A DNA stretch of 64,000 nucleotides from Microbacterium sp. AG238. GTDB lineage: Bacteria; Actinomycetota; Actinomycetes; Actinomycetales; Microbacteriaceae. Below, in pieces: positions 45,348 through 53,826 of the stretch. The first letter of the stretch is position 1. Each line of letters begins with the position of its first letter. Position numbers and translations under genes: made by a program. Where the stretch lies: NCBI RefSeq assembly GCF_003610405.1, contig NZ_RAQC01000001.1, forward strand, positions 248,001-312,000, read 5' to 3'. The notes below the pieces were generated by a model. It did not search any database, was not told the origin of the DNA, and saw only the letters and a list, made by a program, of their open reading frames with translations.

Positions 45348-46214
45348 TTGAACAGTCTGGGACGCCGCGTCCTCGTGGTCGCGTTCGACGGATGGAACGA
45401 CGCCGGCGAGGCGGCCACGGCCGCCGCCACGCAGCTGCGCGAATCCCGTCCCTACGACGCGGTCTACTCGGTCGATCCCGAGCTCTACTTCGACTACATG
45501 TACACGCGGCCGCACATCCAGGCCGACGCCGACGGCCGCAGATCCCTCACCTGGCCCGATGCGACGATCTGGCGCCCCCGCGCGACCGCGCGCGGCACCC
45601 GGCTGTGGATCCTCAGCGGCGCCGAGCCGGCGCGTGCCTGGAAATCGTTCGCCGCCGAGCTGGTGGACGCCGCGCTGCGTGAAGACATCACCGGTGTGGT
45701 GGCGCTCGGATCGATGATGAGCGACGTTCCGCACACTCGCCCCATCACCGTCTTCAGCGGAAGCGACAACGACGAGCTGCGGACGGCGCTGGGCCTCGAA
45801 CGCTCGACGTATGAGGGCCCGGTCGGCATCCTGTCGGTCATCGCCGCAGCCGCGGAGGAGGCCGGAATCCCCACGGCCGCACTGTGGGCGAGCGTGCCCC
45901 ACTACGTCGCGGGTCACTCGCCGTCGCCGAAAGCGACTCTGGCGCTCCTCGACAAGCTCGAGGGCATCACGGGGGCCAAGATCGCCCGCGGCTCGCTGCC
46001 GGGCGATGCACTCGCCTGGGAGGCGACGATCGACGCCGCTGCCGCGGACGATGAAGAGATGACGGAGTACATCCGGCAGCTCGAGCAGACCCGCGATACC
46101 TGGGACTCCCCCGAGGCGTCGGGCGACGCGATCGCGCAGGAGTTCGAGAAGTATCTGCGCCACCGGGGTGACGGCGGCGACGGCCGCGGCCTCGGTCGCG
46201 GCCCGCATCGCTGA
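45348..46214 (+). CDS. PAC2-family protein
   Basis: This 288-residue protein has the PAC2 fold signature: LVVAFDGWNDAGEAATAAATQL at the N-terminus, a central SMMSDVPHTRP region and ALWASVPHYVAGHSPSPKATLALL (each read in part). The eukaryotic relatives are proteasome assembly chaperones; the bacterial function is unknown. The start is a TTG at 45348 (LNSLGRRVLVVAF): no ATG or GTG fits, and a GGAGGA site is placed correctly before it. It lies divergent from HAD-trmI, next to the place where the proteasome genes would be expected, although they are absent. Confidence 0.88.
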   Translation: MNSLGRRVLVVAFDGWNDAGEAATAAATQLRESRPYDAVYSVDPELYFDYMYTRPHIQADADGRRSLTWPDATIWRPRATARGTRLWILSGAEPARAWKSFAAELVDAALREDITGVVALGSMMSDVPHTRPITVFSGSDNDELRTALGLERSTYEGPVGILSVIAAAAEEAGIPTAALWASVPHYVAGHSPSPKATLALLDKLEGITGAKIARGSLPGDALAWEATIDAAAADDEEMTEYIRQLEQTRDTWDSPEASGDAIAQEFEKYLRHRGDGGDGRGLGRGPHR

Positions 46215-46227
46215 GAGGCGAGCCGCG

Positions 46228-46244
46228 ACCGGCGCTCGGCCGGT
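46228..46244. terminator. Possible short terminator between the PAC2 gene and uppP
   Basis: ACCGGC pairs with GCCGGT around a five-base loop between two converging stop codons. The stem is only six pairs, so this is tentative. Confidence 0.35.
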
Positions 46245-47078
46245 TCAGTATGCCTGGAGCACACCCAGCGAGAGCAGGACGATCAGCACAGCGCCCAGGC
46301 CGACGCGGTAGAGCACGAACGGCAGGAAGCTGCCGCGCTTGAGGTACTGCATGAGGAAGGCGATCACGGCGAGACCCACGCCGAAGGCGACGACGGTGGC
46401 GACGGCGGTGTCGACGAGCGAGAACACCGAGGCGCCGGGCTCGCGAATCGCCTGCAGCAGCTCATAGAGACCACTGCCGAAGACGGCCGGCACAGCCAGA
46501 AGGAAAGCGACCTCAGCTGCGGCCGGGCGTGTGTACCCGAGCGCGAGCCCCATGGTGGTGGTGGCTCCCGAGCGCGACACTCCGGGAATGAGGGCGAGTG
46601 CCTGCGCAAAACCGAGCGCGAGACCGTGCCCGTAGGTCAGGTCGTTCTCGGTGCGGACACGACGCCCGAGAGCGTCGGCGGCGCCGAGGATGAGGCCGAA
46701 GACGATGAGGACGATGGCCACGAGCCAGAGGTTGCGGAAAGTGTCGCGGATGACGTCCTGGAAGAGGAAGCCGAGCACGCCGATCGGGAGCGTGCCGATG
46801 ATGACGATCCACCCGAGTCGCACATCCGCGTCGTTCCGCGGGACCGAGCCGGTGAACGATCGGAACCACCGACCGATGATGCGGGTGATCTTCTTCCAGA
46901 AGTAGACCAGCACGGCCAGCTCGGTGCCGATCTGGGTGATCGCGGTGAAGGTGGCGCCGGGGTCCTGGGCCGATGGCAGGAACTCCCCCACGATGCGCAG
47001 GTGAGCGCTCGAGGAGATCGGCAGGAACTCGGTCAGACCCTGGACGATACCGAGGATGATGGCCTCGAGGAGCTGCAT
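46245..47078 (-). CDS. uppP: Undecaprenyl-diphosphatase
   Basis: UppP (BacA family) converts undecaprenyl pyrophosphate to the monophosphate, recycling the lipid carrier for cell-wall synthesis, and can confer bacitracin tolerance. The 277-residue protein has about eight membrane segments and both signature motifs: the glutamate motif GIVQGLTEFLPISSSAHL and the PGVSRSGAT phosphate loop. The ATG has a GAAAGG site and follows the M20 peptidase stop by ten bases, so the two are probably cotranscribed. Confidence 0.97.
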   Translation of the reverse strand: MQLLEAIILGIVQGLTEFLPISSSAHLRIVGEFLPSAQDPGATFTAITQIGTELAVLVYFWKKITRIIGRWFRSFTGSVPRNDADVRLGWIVIIGTLPIGVLGFLFQDVIRDTFRNLWLVAIVLIVFGLILGAADALGRRVRTENDLTYGHGLALGFAQALALIPGVSRSGATTTMGLALGYTRPAAAEVAFLLAVPAVFGSGLYELLQAIREPGASVFSLVDTAVATVVAFGVGLAVIAFLMQYLKRGSFLPFVLYRVGLGAVLIVLLSLGVLQAY

Positions 47079-47088
47079 GAGCGGCCTT

Positions 47089-48387
47089 TCAATACGTGCG
47101 GATGAGATCGGTGAGCACGCGCTGTCCGAAGACGAGTGCGTCGATCGGGACGCGTTCGTCGACTCCGTGGAACATACCCGTGAAGTCCATATCGGCCGGG
47201 AGGCGCAGCGGCGCGAACCCGAATCCCGCGATCCCCAGCTCCGAGAGGGCCTTGTTGTCGGTGCCGCCGCCCATGAGGTAGGGCAGCACCGGAACGCCGG
47301 GGTCGTGGCGTCCGAGTGCGCCGACCATGGCATCGACGAGCGATCCCTCGAAGGGAACCTCGAGCCCGATGTCACGGTGCACGATCTCGATGCGGATGTC
47401 GTCGCCGACGATCCGCTGGATCTGCGCCAGCACGGCGTCCTCCTGCCCGGGGAGCGTACGCACGTCGATCGCGGCCGACGCGGCATCGGGGATGACGTTG
47501 TGCTTGTAGCCCGCGGTCAGGCCCGTCGGATTCGTCGTGGTGCGGAATGTCGACGCGAGGAAGGCGGAGGTCGGACCCGTCGCAGCTGCGACGGCATCGG
47601 GATCCGAGGAATCGCGCCCGCTGATGCCGGCGAGGTCGGAGACGAGGCGTCGCGTGGTGTCGGTGAGCTCGATCGGCCAGGCGGCGCGGCCGAGGGCCGC
47701 GACGGCCTCGGCGAGCCGGGTGATCGCGTTCTCCGGGTGCAGGCGACTGCCGTGGCCCGCCCGCCCGGTCGCGTGAAGTCGTAGCCAGACGAGGGCCTTC
47801 TCGCCGACCTGCAGGAGATAGGCCCGGTGCCCGTCGACGCCGATCGAGTACCCGCCCACCTCACTGATGGCCTCGGTCGCGCCGGCGAACCACTCCGGGC
47901 GGTCGCGCACGACCAGCTGGGAGCCTTCGACCCCGCCGTTCTCCTCGTCGGCGAAGAACGTCACGACGAGGTCGCGCTCGGGCTGCTCGCCCGCCCGCAG
48001 CAGCTCGGCCACGGACGTGAGGATCATGGCGTCCATGTCCTTCATGTCGACGGCGCCTCGGCCCCACAGCATCCCGTCGCGAACGACTCCCCCGAACGGG
48101 TCGACGCTCCAGTCGTCGGCGACCGCCGGCACGACATCGAGGTGGCCGTGCAGGACGAGAGCCGGCTTGGAAGGGTCGCGTCCCGGGATGCGCACCGAGA
48201 CGTTCGTCCGCCGCGGGATCGGCTCGTAGTACTCGGGCCGGAGACCGAGCGCCTCGAGGTAGGCCCCCACGTACTCCGCCGCCTCGCGTTCGCCGCGTGA
48301 GCGGCCCTCACCGTAGTTGGTGGTGTCGAATCGGATCAGGTCTCGCGCGACGCGGGCGACCTCGGGCAGATCGTCGTACTCGGACAT
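47089..48387 (-). CDS. M20-family metallopeptidase
   Basis: This 432-residue zinc-dependent peptidase/deacylase resembles the ArgE/DapE/carboxypeptidase G2 group. Metal-binding motifs are LHGHLDVVP, the central DMKDMDA and FADEENGG; a dimerisation lid follows in the middle and a final metal His lies in MGGGTDNK. The substrate is unknown; it could trim peptides or acyl-amino acids. I choose the ATG at 48387 because TACCGT ends seven bases upstream, indicating a leaderless start; an in-frame GTG at 48396 lies within that box. Confidence 0.9.
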   Translation of the reverse strand: MSEYDDLPEVARVARDLIRFDTTNYGEGRSRGEREAAEYVGAYLEALGLRPEYYEPIPRRTNVSVRIPGRDPSKPALVLHGHLDVVPAVADDWSVDPFGGVVRDGMLWGRGAVDMKDMDAMILTSVAELLRAGEQPERDLVVTFFADEENGGVEGSQLVVRDRPEWFAGATEAISEVGGYSIGVDGHRAYLLQVGEKALVWLRLHATGRAGHGSRLHPENAITRLAEAVAALGRAAWPIELTDTTRRLVSDLAGISGRDSSDPDAVAAATGPTSAFLASTFRTTTNPTGLTAGYKHNVIPDAASAAIDVRTLPGQEDAVLAQIQRIVGDDIRIEIVHRDIGLEVPFEGSLVDAMVGALGRHDPGVPVLPYLMGGGTDNKALSELGIAGFGFAPLRLPADMDFTGMFHGVDERVPIDALVFGQRVLTDLIRTY

Positions 48388-48394
48388 GCTCTCC

Positions 48395-48400
48395 ACGGTA
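48395..48400 (-). promoter_or_regulatory. -10 box, leaderless start of the M20 peptidase-uppP unit
   Basis: TACCGT (minus strand) ends seven bases before the ATG at 48387. The intervening GGAGAG could alternatively act as a ribosome site. Confidence 0.42.
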
Positions 48401-48426
48401 GTCGCGAACGCTTCCTGGAAATGACG

Positions 48427-48450
48427 AAGGGCTCCGTTTCCGGAGCCCTT
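48427..48450 (-). terminator. Terminator after tRNA-Leu(GAG)
   Basis: A perfect ten-base-pair stem AAGGGCTCCG/CGGAGCCCTT with a GAAA loop (minus strand) lies ten bases past the 3' end of the tRNA. It separates the tRNA from the M20 peptidase gene. Confidence 0.8.
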
Positions 48451-48459
48451 CTCTCACTG

Positions 48460-48544
48460 TGCGCGAGGGGGGACTTGAACCCCCACGCCCTATACGGGCA
48501 CTAGCACCTCAAGCTAGCGCGTCTACCTATTCCGCCACCCGCGC
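48460..48544 (-). tRNA. tRNA-Leu (anticodon GAG)
   Basis: On the minus strand an 85-base class II cloverleaf is complete. The acceptor GCGCGGG pairs with CTCGCGC (one G-T) followed by A. The anticodon stem CTAGC/GCTAG encloses the loop TTGAGGT, giving anticodon GAG. A variable-arm stem GCCC/GGGC and the T arm GGGGG-TTCAAGT-CCCCC follow. CCA is not encoded. It is the isoacceptor for CUC/CUU codons. Confidence 0.96.
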
Positions 48545-48555
48545 AGTGTTTTTCA

Positions 48556-48578
48556 GTTGTTCCCGACCGAGGAACAAC
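48556..48578. repeat. Short inverted repeat upstream of tRNA-Leu(GAG)
   Basis: GTTGTTCC and GGAACAAC form an eight-base-pair stem with a seven-base loop, between the helicase stop and the tRNA. It could end helicase transcription or lie in the tRNA promoter; no T-tract decides this. Confidence 0.45.
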
Positions 48579-48641
48579 ACTAACACGTCCGTCCCGGGGT
48601 GAAGAATCGTCGGCACGCCGGGCGTGGCGCACCCCTCGGAG

Positions 48642-50483
48642 TCACGACCTCACGCGCGAACGCAGCACCGCGATGCGGGCCTGGAGCTGGGCCACCGTCG
48701 CGTGCGAGACGGCCGGGCCGCCGCATACGCGCCGCAGCTCCGCATGGATCTGTCCGTGCGGCTCACCGCTCTGCCGTGCGTACAGGCCCACGAGGCTGTT
48801 GAGCAGTTGGCGCTGCTCCTTCAGGGAACGGTGCAGCGGCTCCGGCAGGGTGGACTCGGCAGTGGGGGCTTCGTCGCCGGGGGTGCCGGCGGTCGCCTTC
48901 TCGCGGGCCTCCCGGCTGTGCCGATGCTTCGTCTGGCGGGACTGCCGTTGCATCAGAAGCTCGTGGACGTGTTCGGGCTCGAGAAGACCGGGGATACCGA
49001 GGAACTCCTCCTCCTCGGGGGTCCCAGGCACCGCGAGCTGCCCGAACTCCGCCCCGTCGAACAGGACGCGGTCGAAATGGGCGACCGAGCCGAGCGCTTG
49101 ATAGCTGAACTCCTGGGTCAGCTCCTCGGATGCCTTGTCTTCGCTCTCGGCCTCGGCGAGCAACGTGTCTTCGAGACCGTCATCGTCACCTGCTTCACGA
49201 TCCAGCGCGTGGTCGCGCTGACGCTCCATCTCCGCAGCGAGGTTGAGGAGCACGGGCACGTTCGGGAGGAAGACGCTCGCGGTCTCGCCGCGACGACGCG
49301 CCCGCACGAAGCGGCCGATCGCCTGGGCGAAGAAGAGCGGTGTCGACGACGACGTGGCGTACACCCCGACGGCGAGCCGGGGCACGTCGACGCCCTCCGA
49401 AACCATGCGCACCGCGACCATCCACCGGGAGGTCGACTGCGCGAAGACCTCGATGTTGCCCGACGCGGCCTTGTCGTCGGAGAGGACGACGGTCGGGGCC
49501 TCGCCGGTGATCTGCTGCAGGATGTCGGCATAGGCGCGCGCCGCGGTCTGGTCGGTGGCGATGACGAGCCCGCCAGCATCCGGTACGTCCTGGCGCACCT
49601 CCGTCAGGCGACGATCAGCTGACCGCAGCACGGCCGGGATCCAGTCGCCCTCGGGGTTCAGCGCGGTGCGCCACGCCTGCGACGTGATGTCCTTCGTGTT
49701 GTCCTGGCCGAGGTGGGCCTCGAACTCGTCGCCCGTCTTGGTCCGCCACTTCATGTGACCGGCGTAGACGAGGAACAGCACGGGCCTCACGACGCCGTCG
49801 GCGAGGGCTCGACCGTACCCGTAGTTGAAGTCCGTCTTGGAGAGACGAATGCCCTTCTCGTTCGGGTGGTACTCCACGAACGGGATGGGAGCGGTGTCGC
49901 TCCGGAACGGTGTTCCCGAGAGCAGCAGGCGTCGCGTCGCCCTCCCGTAGGCCTCACGCAGCGCATCGCCCCAGCTCAGCGCGTCGCCGCCGTGGTGCAC
50001 CTCGTCGAGGATCACCAGAGTCCGGGCGTCCATCGTCAGCCGTTGGTGGACGGATGCCTTGACGGCGACCTGCGCGTAGGTCACCGCGACGCCGTGGTAC
50101 TGCCGCGACGGCATCCCGTGACGGTTGCTGAAACGCGGATCGAGGCGGATGCCGACGCGGCCGGCGGCATCCGCCCACTGCGTCTTGAGGTGCTCGGTGG
50201 GGGCGACCACGACGATGCGGTCGACGACGTCGCGGCGGAGCAGCTCCGACGCCAGGCGGAGCGCGAACGTCGTCTTACCGGCGCCGGGGGTCGCCGCGGC
50301 GAGGAAGTCGCGCGGTCCGCGCCCGACACCCTCCGGTCCGTCGGCGCCGAAGTACTGGTCCAGCGCCTCCGCCTGCCAGGCGCGCAGACGCTGAGCCGTA
50401 CCCCACGGCGCACGCTGCGGGAACGAGGGTGACAGGTGCTCGGCGGCGAAGCTTCCGAAGTGCTCCTGGGGGTCCTCTGTCAC
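48642..50483 (-). CDS. DEAD/DEAH-box helicase of the UvrB/ResIII type
   Basis: This 613-residue superfamily 2 ATPase has Walker A AATPGAGKTTFALRLA, the DEVHH box LVILDEVHH, motif III LLLSGTPFRSD and motif VI AQAIGRFVRARR. The order resembles XPB/ResIII-like helicases. A variable C-terminal third of about 200 residues is charged and partly coiled-coil, with a basic MQRQSRQTKHRHSREAREK stretch. A role in DNA repair or restriction is possible but unproven. The GTG at 50483 lies eight bases after TAAGGT, slightly longer than the common leaderless spacing. It is divergent from the second SGNH hydrolase. Confidence 0.9.
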   Translation of the reverse strand: MTEDPQEHFGSFAAEHLSPSFPQRAPWGTAQRLRAWQAEALDQYFGADGPEGVGRGPRDFLAAATPGAGKTTFALRLASELLRRDVVDRIVVVAPTEHLKTQWADAAGRVGIRLDPRFSNRHGMPSRQYHGVAVTYAQVAVKASVHQRLTMDARTLVILDEVHHGGDALSWGDALREAYGRATRRLLLSGTPFRSDTAPIPFVEYHPNEKGIRLSKTDFNYGYGRALADGVVRPVLFLVYAGHMKWRTKTGDEFEAHLGQDNTKDITSQAWRTALNPEGDWIPAVLRSADRRLTEVRQDVPDAGGLVIATDQTAARAYADILQQITGEAPTVVLSDDKAASGNIEVFAQSTSRWMVAVRMVSEGVDVPRLAVGVYATSSSTPLFFAQAIGRFVRARRRGETASVFLPNVPVLLNLAAEMERQRDHALDREAGDDDGLEDTLLAEAESEDKASEELTQEFSYQALGSVAHFDRVLFDGAEFGQLAVPGTPEEEEFLGIPGLLEPEHVHELLMQRQSRQTKHRHSREAREKATAGTPGDEAPTAESTLPEPLHRSLKEQRQLLNSLVGLYARQSGEPHGQIHAELRRVCGGPAVSHATVAQLQARIAVLRSRVRS

Positions 50484-50491
50484 GATGGACC

Positions 50492-50497
50492 ACCTTA
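50492..50497 (-). promoter_or_regulatory. Possible -10 box for the helicase
   Basis: TAAGGT (minus strand) ends eight bases before the GTG at 50483. Confidence 0.38.
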
Positions 50498-50564
50498 AAC
50501 GACCCCACCCACACGATCGCCCGGCACGAGATACCGTGGCAGGTACGGAGCTTCAGGAGGGGTC

Positions 50565-51410
50565 ATGAGGAAGAACGAGCCGTCCGAGGACGCGCGCCGC
50601 ACGCCTTACGTGCCGAACGAGACCGCCCACCCATGGCGCCGCATGGTCGCGATCGGCGATTCGTTCACCGAGGGCATCGGAGATCCCGAGCCGGGGAGCC
50701 CGGGCGGGCACCGGGGCTGGGCCGACCGCGTGGCGGAGGTGCTCAGCTCGCAGGTCTCCGACTTCGCCTATGCGAACCTCGCGGTGCGCGGCAAACTGAT
50801 CGGTCAGATCGTGGCCGACCAGATCGAGCCCGCCCTCGCGCTCAAGCCCGACCTGATCACGTTCTCGGCAGGCGGCAACGACGTCATCCGGCCCGGCTCC
50901 GATCCCGACGCGGTCGCGCAGCAGTTCGAGGATGCCGTCGTGCGCCTGTCGTCGACCGGCGCGACACTCGTGCTCTTCACCGGCATCGACACCGAGTTCA
51001 CACCGGTCTTCCGCGGGATCCGCGGCCGCGTGGCGATCTACAACGAGAACATCAGGGCGATCGCCGATCGCTACGACGCCATCGTCGCCGACCAGTGGGC
51101 TCTGAAGGAGGTGCAGGACATGCGCTTCTTCGACGACGACCGGCTGCACTACAACTCCCTCGGGCACCACGAGGTCGCACGCATGGTGCTGCGGGCGCTC
51201 AATGTGCCGAACGATCTCCAGCCCATGCAGCCCGACACGACGCCGGTCCTCACGTGGCGGGCGGCTCGCGCCAACGACCTCGTCTGGGCTCGGGAGTACC
51301 TCATGCCCTGGGTGCTGCGACGACTCCGGCATCAGTCGTCGGGCGACCACATCACGGCCAAGCGGCCCGAGCCGTTGCCCGTGCTCCGGCGCGCCGACGA
51401 CCCCGAGTGA
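50565..51410 (+). CDS. SGNH/GDSL-family hydrolase (paralogue 2)
   Basis: This 281-residue protein is a cytoplasmic GDSL-like esterase. Block I is AIGDSFTEGIGDP with the nucleophile Ser, block III AGGNDVIRPG and block V DDDRLHYNSLGHH with Asp and His. A C-terminal extension LMPWVLRRLRHQSSGDH is shared with the first family member at 21682. The substrate is unknown. The ATG has an AGGAGGGG site. Its stop abuts the minus-strand SpoU gene stop with no intervening base (TGATCA). Confidence 0.9.
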   Translation: MRKNEPSEDARRTPYVPNETAHPWRRMVAIGDSFTEGIGDPEPGSPGGHRGWADRVAEVLSSQVSDFAYANLAVRGKLIGQIVADQIEPALALKPDLITFSAGGNDVIRPGSDPDAVAQQFEDAVVRLSSTGATLVLFTGIDTEFTPVFRGIRGRVAIYNENIRAIADRYDAIVADQWALKEVQDMRFFDDDRLHYNSLGHHEVARMVLRALNVPNDLQPMQPDTTPVLTWRAARANDLVWAREYLMPWVLRRLRHQSSGDHITAKRPEPLPVLRRADDPE

Positions 51411-52202
51411 TCAGCGCAACGCCCAGAGCGACACCGCGGCGGCCGCCGCGACGTTGAGGGAGTCCACTCCCCCGGCCATCGGAATCGTGACGACGGTGTC
51501 GGCGACAGCGAGGGCACGTCTGCTCAGCCCGTCGCCCTCGGTTCCCATCAGGAGCGCGACCCGATCGGGCCGCGCCGCGGCGAACTCGTCGAGCGGCACG
51601 GCCCCCTCGGCGAGAGCGAGGGCGGCGAGGTGCAGGCCGGCGTCGCGGAGCATCGGTGCCGCTTCGGACCATGCCGGAAGGCGCGTCCACGGCACCTGGA
51701 AGACCGTGCCCATGCTGACTCTAACGCTGCGACGGTAGAGCGGGTCGGCGCAGCGCTCGCTCACGAGCACGGCGTCGGCGCCGAGCCCGGCGGCGGCACG
51801 GAAGGCGGCGCCCGCGTTCGTGTGATCGACGATGTCTTCGAGGACGAGCACGAGCCGGGCGTCGGCGACGACCTCGCTCACGGGAGCGGGACGCGGCCGG
51901 TGCATCGCGGCGAGGGCACCGCGGTGCACGGCGTAACCGGTCACCTGCTCGGCGACCTCGTCGGAGACGACGAAGACCGGCGCGTCGCCTGCGAGGTCGA
52001 CCACATCGGGAAGCCATTTCTCCTGCACGAGGAACGAACGTGCGTGGTGTCCCGCGGCATGGGCCCGGGCGATCACTTTCGCGGATTCGGCGATGTACAG
52101 CCCGCCCGCGGGCTCGAGGACTCGCCGCAATGCGACGTCGGTCAGGTCGCGGTAGTCCGCGAGGCGGGGATCGGTGGCGTCGTCGATGCGGATCACGGGC
52201 AC
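51411..52202 (-). CDS. SpoU/TrmH-family RNA 2'-O-methyltransferase
   Basis: This 263-residue protein has an N-terminal substrate-binding domain (about residues 1-100) and a C-terminal SPOUT knot domain with the three SpoU motifs: DHTNAGAAFRAAAGLGADAV, LLMGTEGDGLS and IPMAGGVDSLNVAAAAAV. It methylates a ribose in rRNA or tRNA; the target is unknown. I choose the GTG at 52202, six bases after a GAGGCT box; this agrees with the start MPVIRIDDATDPRLADYRDL (20 residues). It is divergent from the sirtuin gene, with only 55 bases between start codons. Confidence 0.92.
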   Translation of the reverse strand: MPVIRIDDATDPRLADYRDLTDVALRRVLEPAGGLYIAESAKVIARAHAAGHHARSFLVQEKWLPDVVDLAGDAPVFVVSDEVAEQVTGYAVHRGALAAMHRPRPAPVSEVVADARLVLVLEDIVDHTNAGAAFRAAAGLGADAVLVSERCADPLYRRSVRVSMGTVFQVPWTRLPAWSEAAPMLRDAGLHLAALALAEGAVPLDEFAAARPDRVALLMGTEGDGLSRRALAVADTVVTIPMAGGVDSLNVAAAAAVSLWALR

Positions 52203-52208
52203 TCGTCC

Positions 52209-52214
52209 AGCCTC
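52209..52214 (-). promoter_or_regulatory. -10 box, leaderless start of the SpoU gene
   Basis: GAGGCT (minus strand) ends six bases before the GTG at 52202. It lacks the first consensus T but keeps the exact spacing. Confidence 0.45.
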
Positions 52215-52245
52215 GCACGTCACCCGGGGGTCGCGCGGACGCTCG

Positions 52246-52251
52246 TAGAGT
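52246..52251 (+). promoter_or_regulatory. -10 box, leaderless start of the sirtuin gene
   Basis: TAGAGT ends six bases before the GTG at 52258. Confidence 0.58.
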
Positions 52252-52257
52252 AGGACC

Positions 52258-53106
52258 GTGACGATTCCCGATCTCGACACGCCCGCGGGCGACGAGATCC
52301 AGAGCGCCCTCGACGTGCTCGCCGGCCGTCGAATCGCGGTGCTCACGGGCGCCGGCGTGTCGACCGACTCGGGCATCCCCGACTACCGGGGCGCGGGCGC
52401 GCCGGTGCGGACGCCGATGACGGCCCAGCAGTTCCTCGCGAGCGCGGACGCGCGTCGGCGTTACTGGGTGGGCAGCCATCTCGGCTGGCAGGCCTTCGCC
52501 GCCGCCCGTCCCAACGACGGTCACGCGGCGCTGGCCGACCTCGAGCGCGCCGGAATCGTGACGGGCGTGGTCACGCAGAATGTCGACGGACTGCATCTGC
52601 GGGCCGGGAGCAGCCGGGTCGTCGAACTCCACGGCACGATGCGGCGGGTGTTCTGTCTGCACTGCGGGCAGGTGTTCGACCGCCGCGACCTCGCAGAACG
52701 CGTCGAGCGCGAAAACCCCTGGATCACGGTGCCCGAGAACGTCGAGCTCGGCCCCGACGGCGATGTCCTGCCCGCGACGAGCGACGGCTTCATCGTGCCC
52801 ACCTGCACGGTCTGCGACGGCATGCTCAAACCCGATGTGGTCTTCTTCGGCGAGTTCGTGCCCCGCGAGAAGTTCGCGGAGGCCGAACAGCTGGTGCGCA
52901 CGAGCGAGGCGCTCATCGTGGCGGGATCCTCGCTCGTCGTGAACTCCGGGGTTCGCCTCGTCGAACGCGCGCGCCGGCGCAAGCTTCCCGTGGTGATCGT
53001 CAATCGTGGCGTGACGCGGTCGGACGCGAAGGCCACGGTGAAGATCGACGGCGGCACGAGTCACGTCCTCCGCGTCTTCGCCGATGCGCTCGCGTCAGAG
53101 CACTGA
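52258..53106 (+). CDS. Sir2-family NAD-dependent protein deacylase
   Basis: This 282-residue sirtuin uses NAD to remove acyl groups from lysines. The NAD-binding motif TGAGVSTDSGIPDYRG, TQNVDGLH with the catalytic His in VELHGT, the zinc cysteines CLHC and CTVC, and the late GSSLVVNSG are all intact. The insertion between zinc pairs is acidic. The GTG at 52258 follows TAGAGT by six bases. It is followed 37 bases later by the phosphoglycerate-mutase-like gene, which has its own promoter box. Its protein targets are unknown. Confidence 0.94.
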   Translation: MTIPDLDTPAGDEIQSALDVLAGRRIAVLTGAGVSTDSGIPDYRGAGAPVRTPMTAQQFLASADARRRYWVGSHLGWQAFAAARPNDGHAALADLERAGIVTGVVTQNVDGLHLRAGSSRVVELHGTMRRVFCLHCGQVFDRRDLAERVERENPWITVPENVELGPDGDVLPATSDGFIVPTCTVCDGMLKPDVVFFGEFVPREKFAEAEQLVRTSEALIVAGSSLVVNSGVRLVERARRRKLPVVIVNRGVTRSDAKATVKIDGGTSHVLRVFADALASEH

Positions 53107-53131
53107 GGTCGAGGTCTCGCGGCGCCCCGCG

Positions 53132-53137
53132 TAGGGT
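53132..53137 (+). promoter_or_regulatory. -10 box, leaderless start of the histidine phosphatase
   Basis: TAGGGT ends six bases before the second of two tandem GTG codons (53144), which decides the start. Confidence 0.55.
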
Positions 53138-53143
53138 CGAGTG

Positions 53144-53746
53144 GTGACCATCCTGACCCTCGTGCGCCACGGCGAGACCGACTGGAACCGCGAACGCCGG
53201 ATCCAGGGCTCCACAGACATCCCGCTCAACGACCTCGGCCGCGAGCAGGCTCGCGCAGTCGCGGCGGCCCTCCGCACGTCGATCGAGGGTGACGTCGTCG
53301 TGGCCTCGAGCGACCTCTCCCGCGCAGCGGAGACCGCGCGCATCATCGCGGACGGCCTCGGCGCCGCCGCACCCCGCACCTACCCCGAGTTGCGAGAACG
53401 CAGCTACGGCGATGCCGAGGGAGTCGGCGTCGAGGAGTTCCACGCCCGCTGGGGCGAGTGGGCTGTCGCCGACGTGCCCAACGCCGAGCCATGGCCGGTG
53501 GTCCGCGAACGCGCTCTGCGCGGGCTCGAACGTGCGGTCCGTGATGCGCGCGCCACCACGGCGCCGACATCCGTGCCGCTGATCGTCGTGGCGCACGGTG
53601 CGCTCATCCGCGAGGTCATCCGTCACGCGACCGGCGAGGAGTTCCCCTTGCAGGGGGTGCGGCTGGCCAACGGCTCGGCCCACACCTTCGTCATGGAACG
53701 CGAGCGTCTGCGCCTCATCGACTCCCCCGCGCTCGCGACGACCTGA
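53144..53746 (+). CDS. Histidine phosphatase (phosphoglycerate-mutase-like)
   Basis: This 200-residue protein belongs to the histidine phosphatase superfamily, cofactor-independent of 2,3-BPG for most small members. The phosphohistidine motif LVRHGETDWN, the Arg/Glu core (RSYGDAEG) and the second His in VVAHGALIRE are present. Substrates in this family vary (phosphosugars, alpha-ribazole phosphate, phosphoglycerate), so function is open. Of two tandem GTGs I choose 53144: TAGGGT ends exactly six bases upstream, as for other leaderless genes here. The other would add one residue. Confidence 0.92.
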   Translation: MTILTLVRHGETDWNRERRIQGSTDIPLNDLGREQARAVAAALRTSIEGDVVVASSDLSRAAETARIIADGLGAAAPRTYPELRERSYGDAEGVGVEEFHARWGEWAVADVPNAEPWPVVRERALRGLERAVRDARATTAPTSVPLIVVAHGALIREVIRHATGEEFPLQGVRLANGSAHTFVMERERLRLIDSPALATT

Positions 53747-53826
53747 TCGCCACGGCCTGATCGCGGCGGCTCCGTCGGGAGGCGCCGCTCATGGAAGGTA
53801 CCTCGAGCGGTGTATCGTCCAGCATC

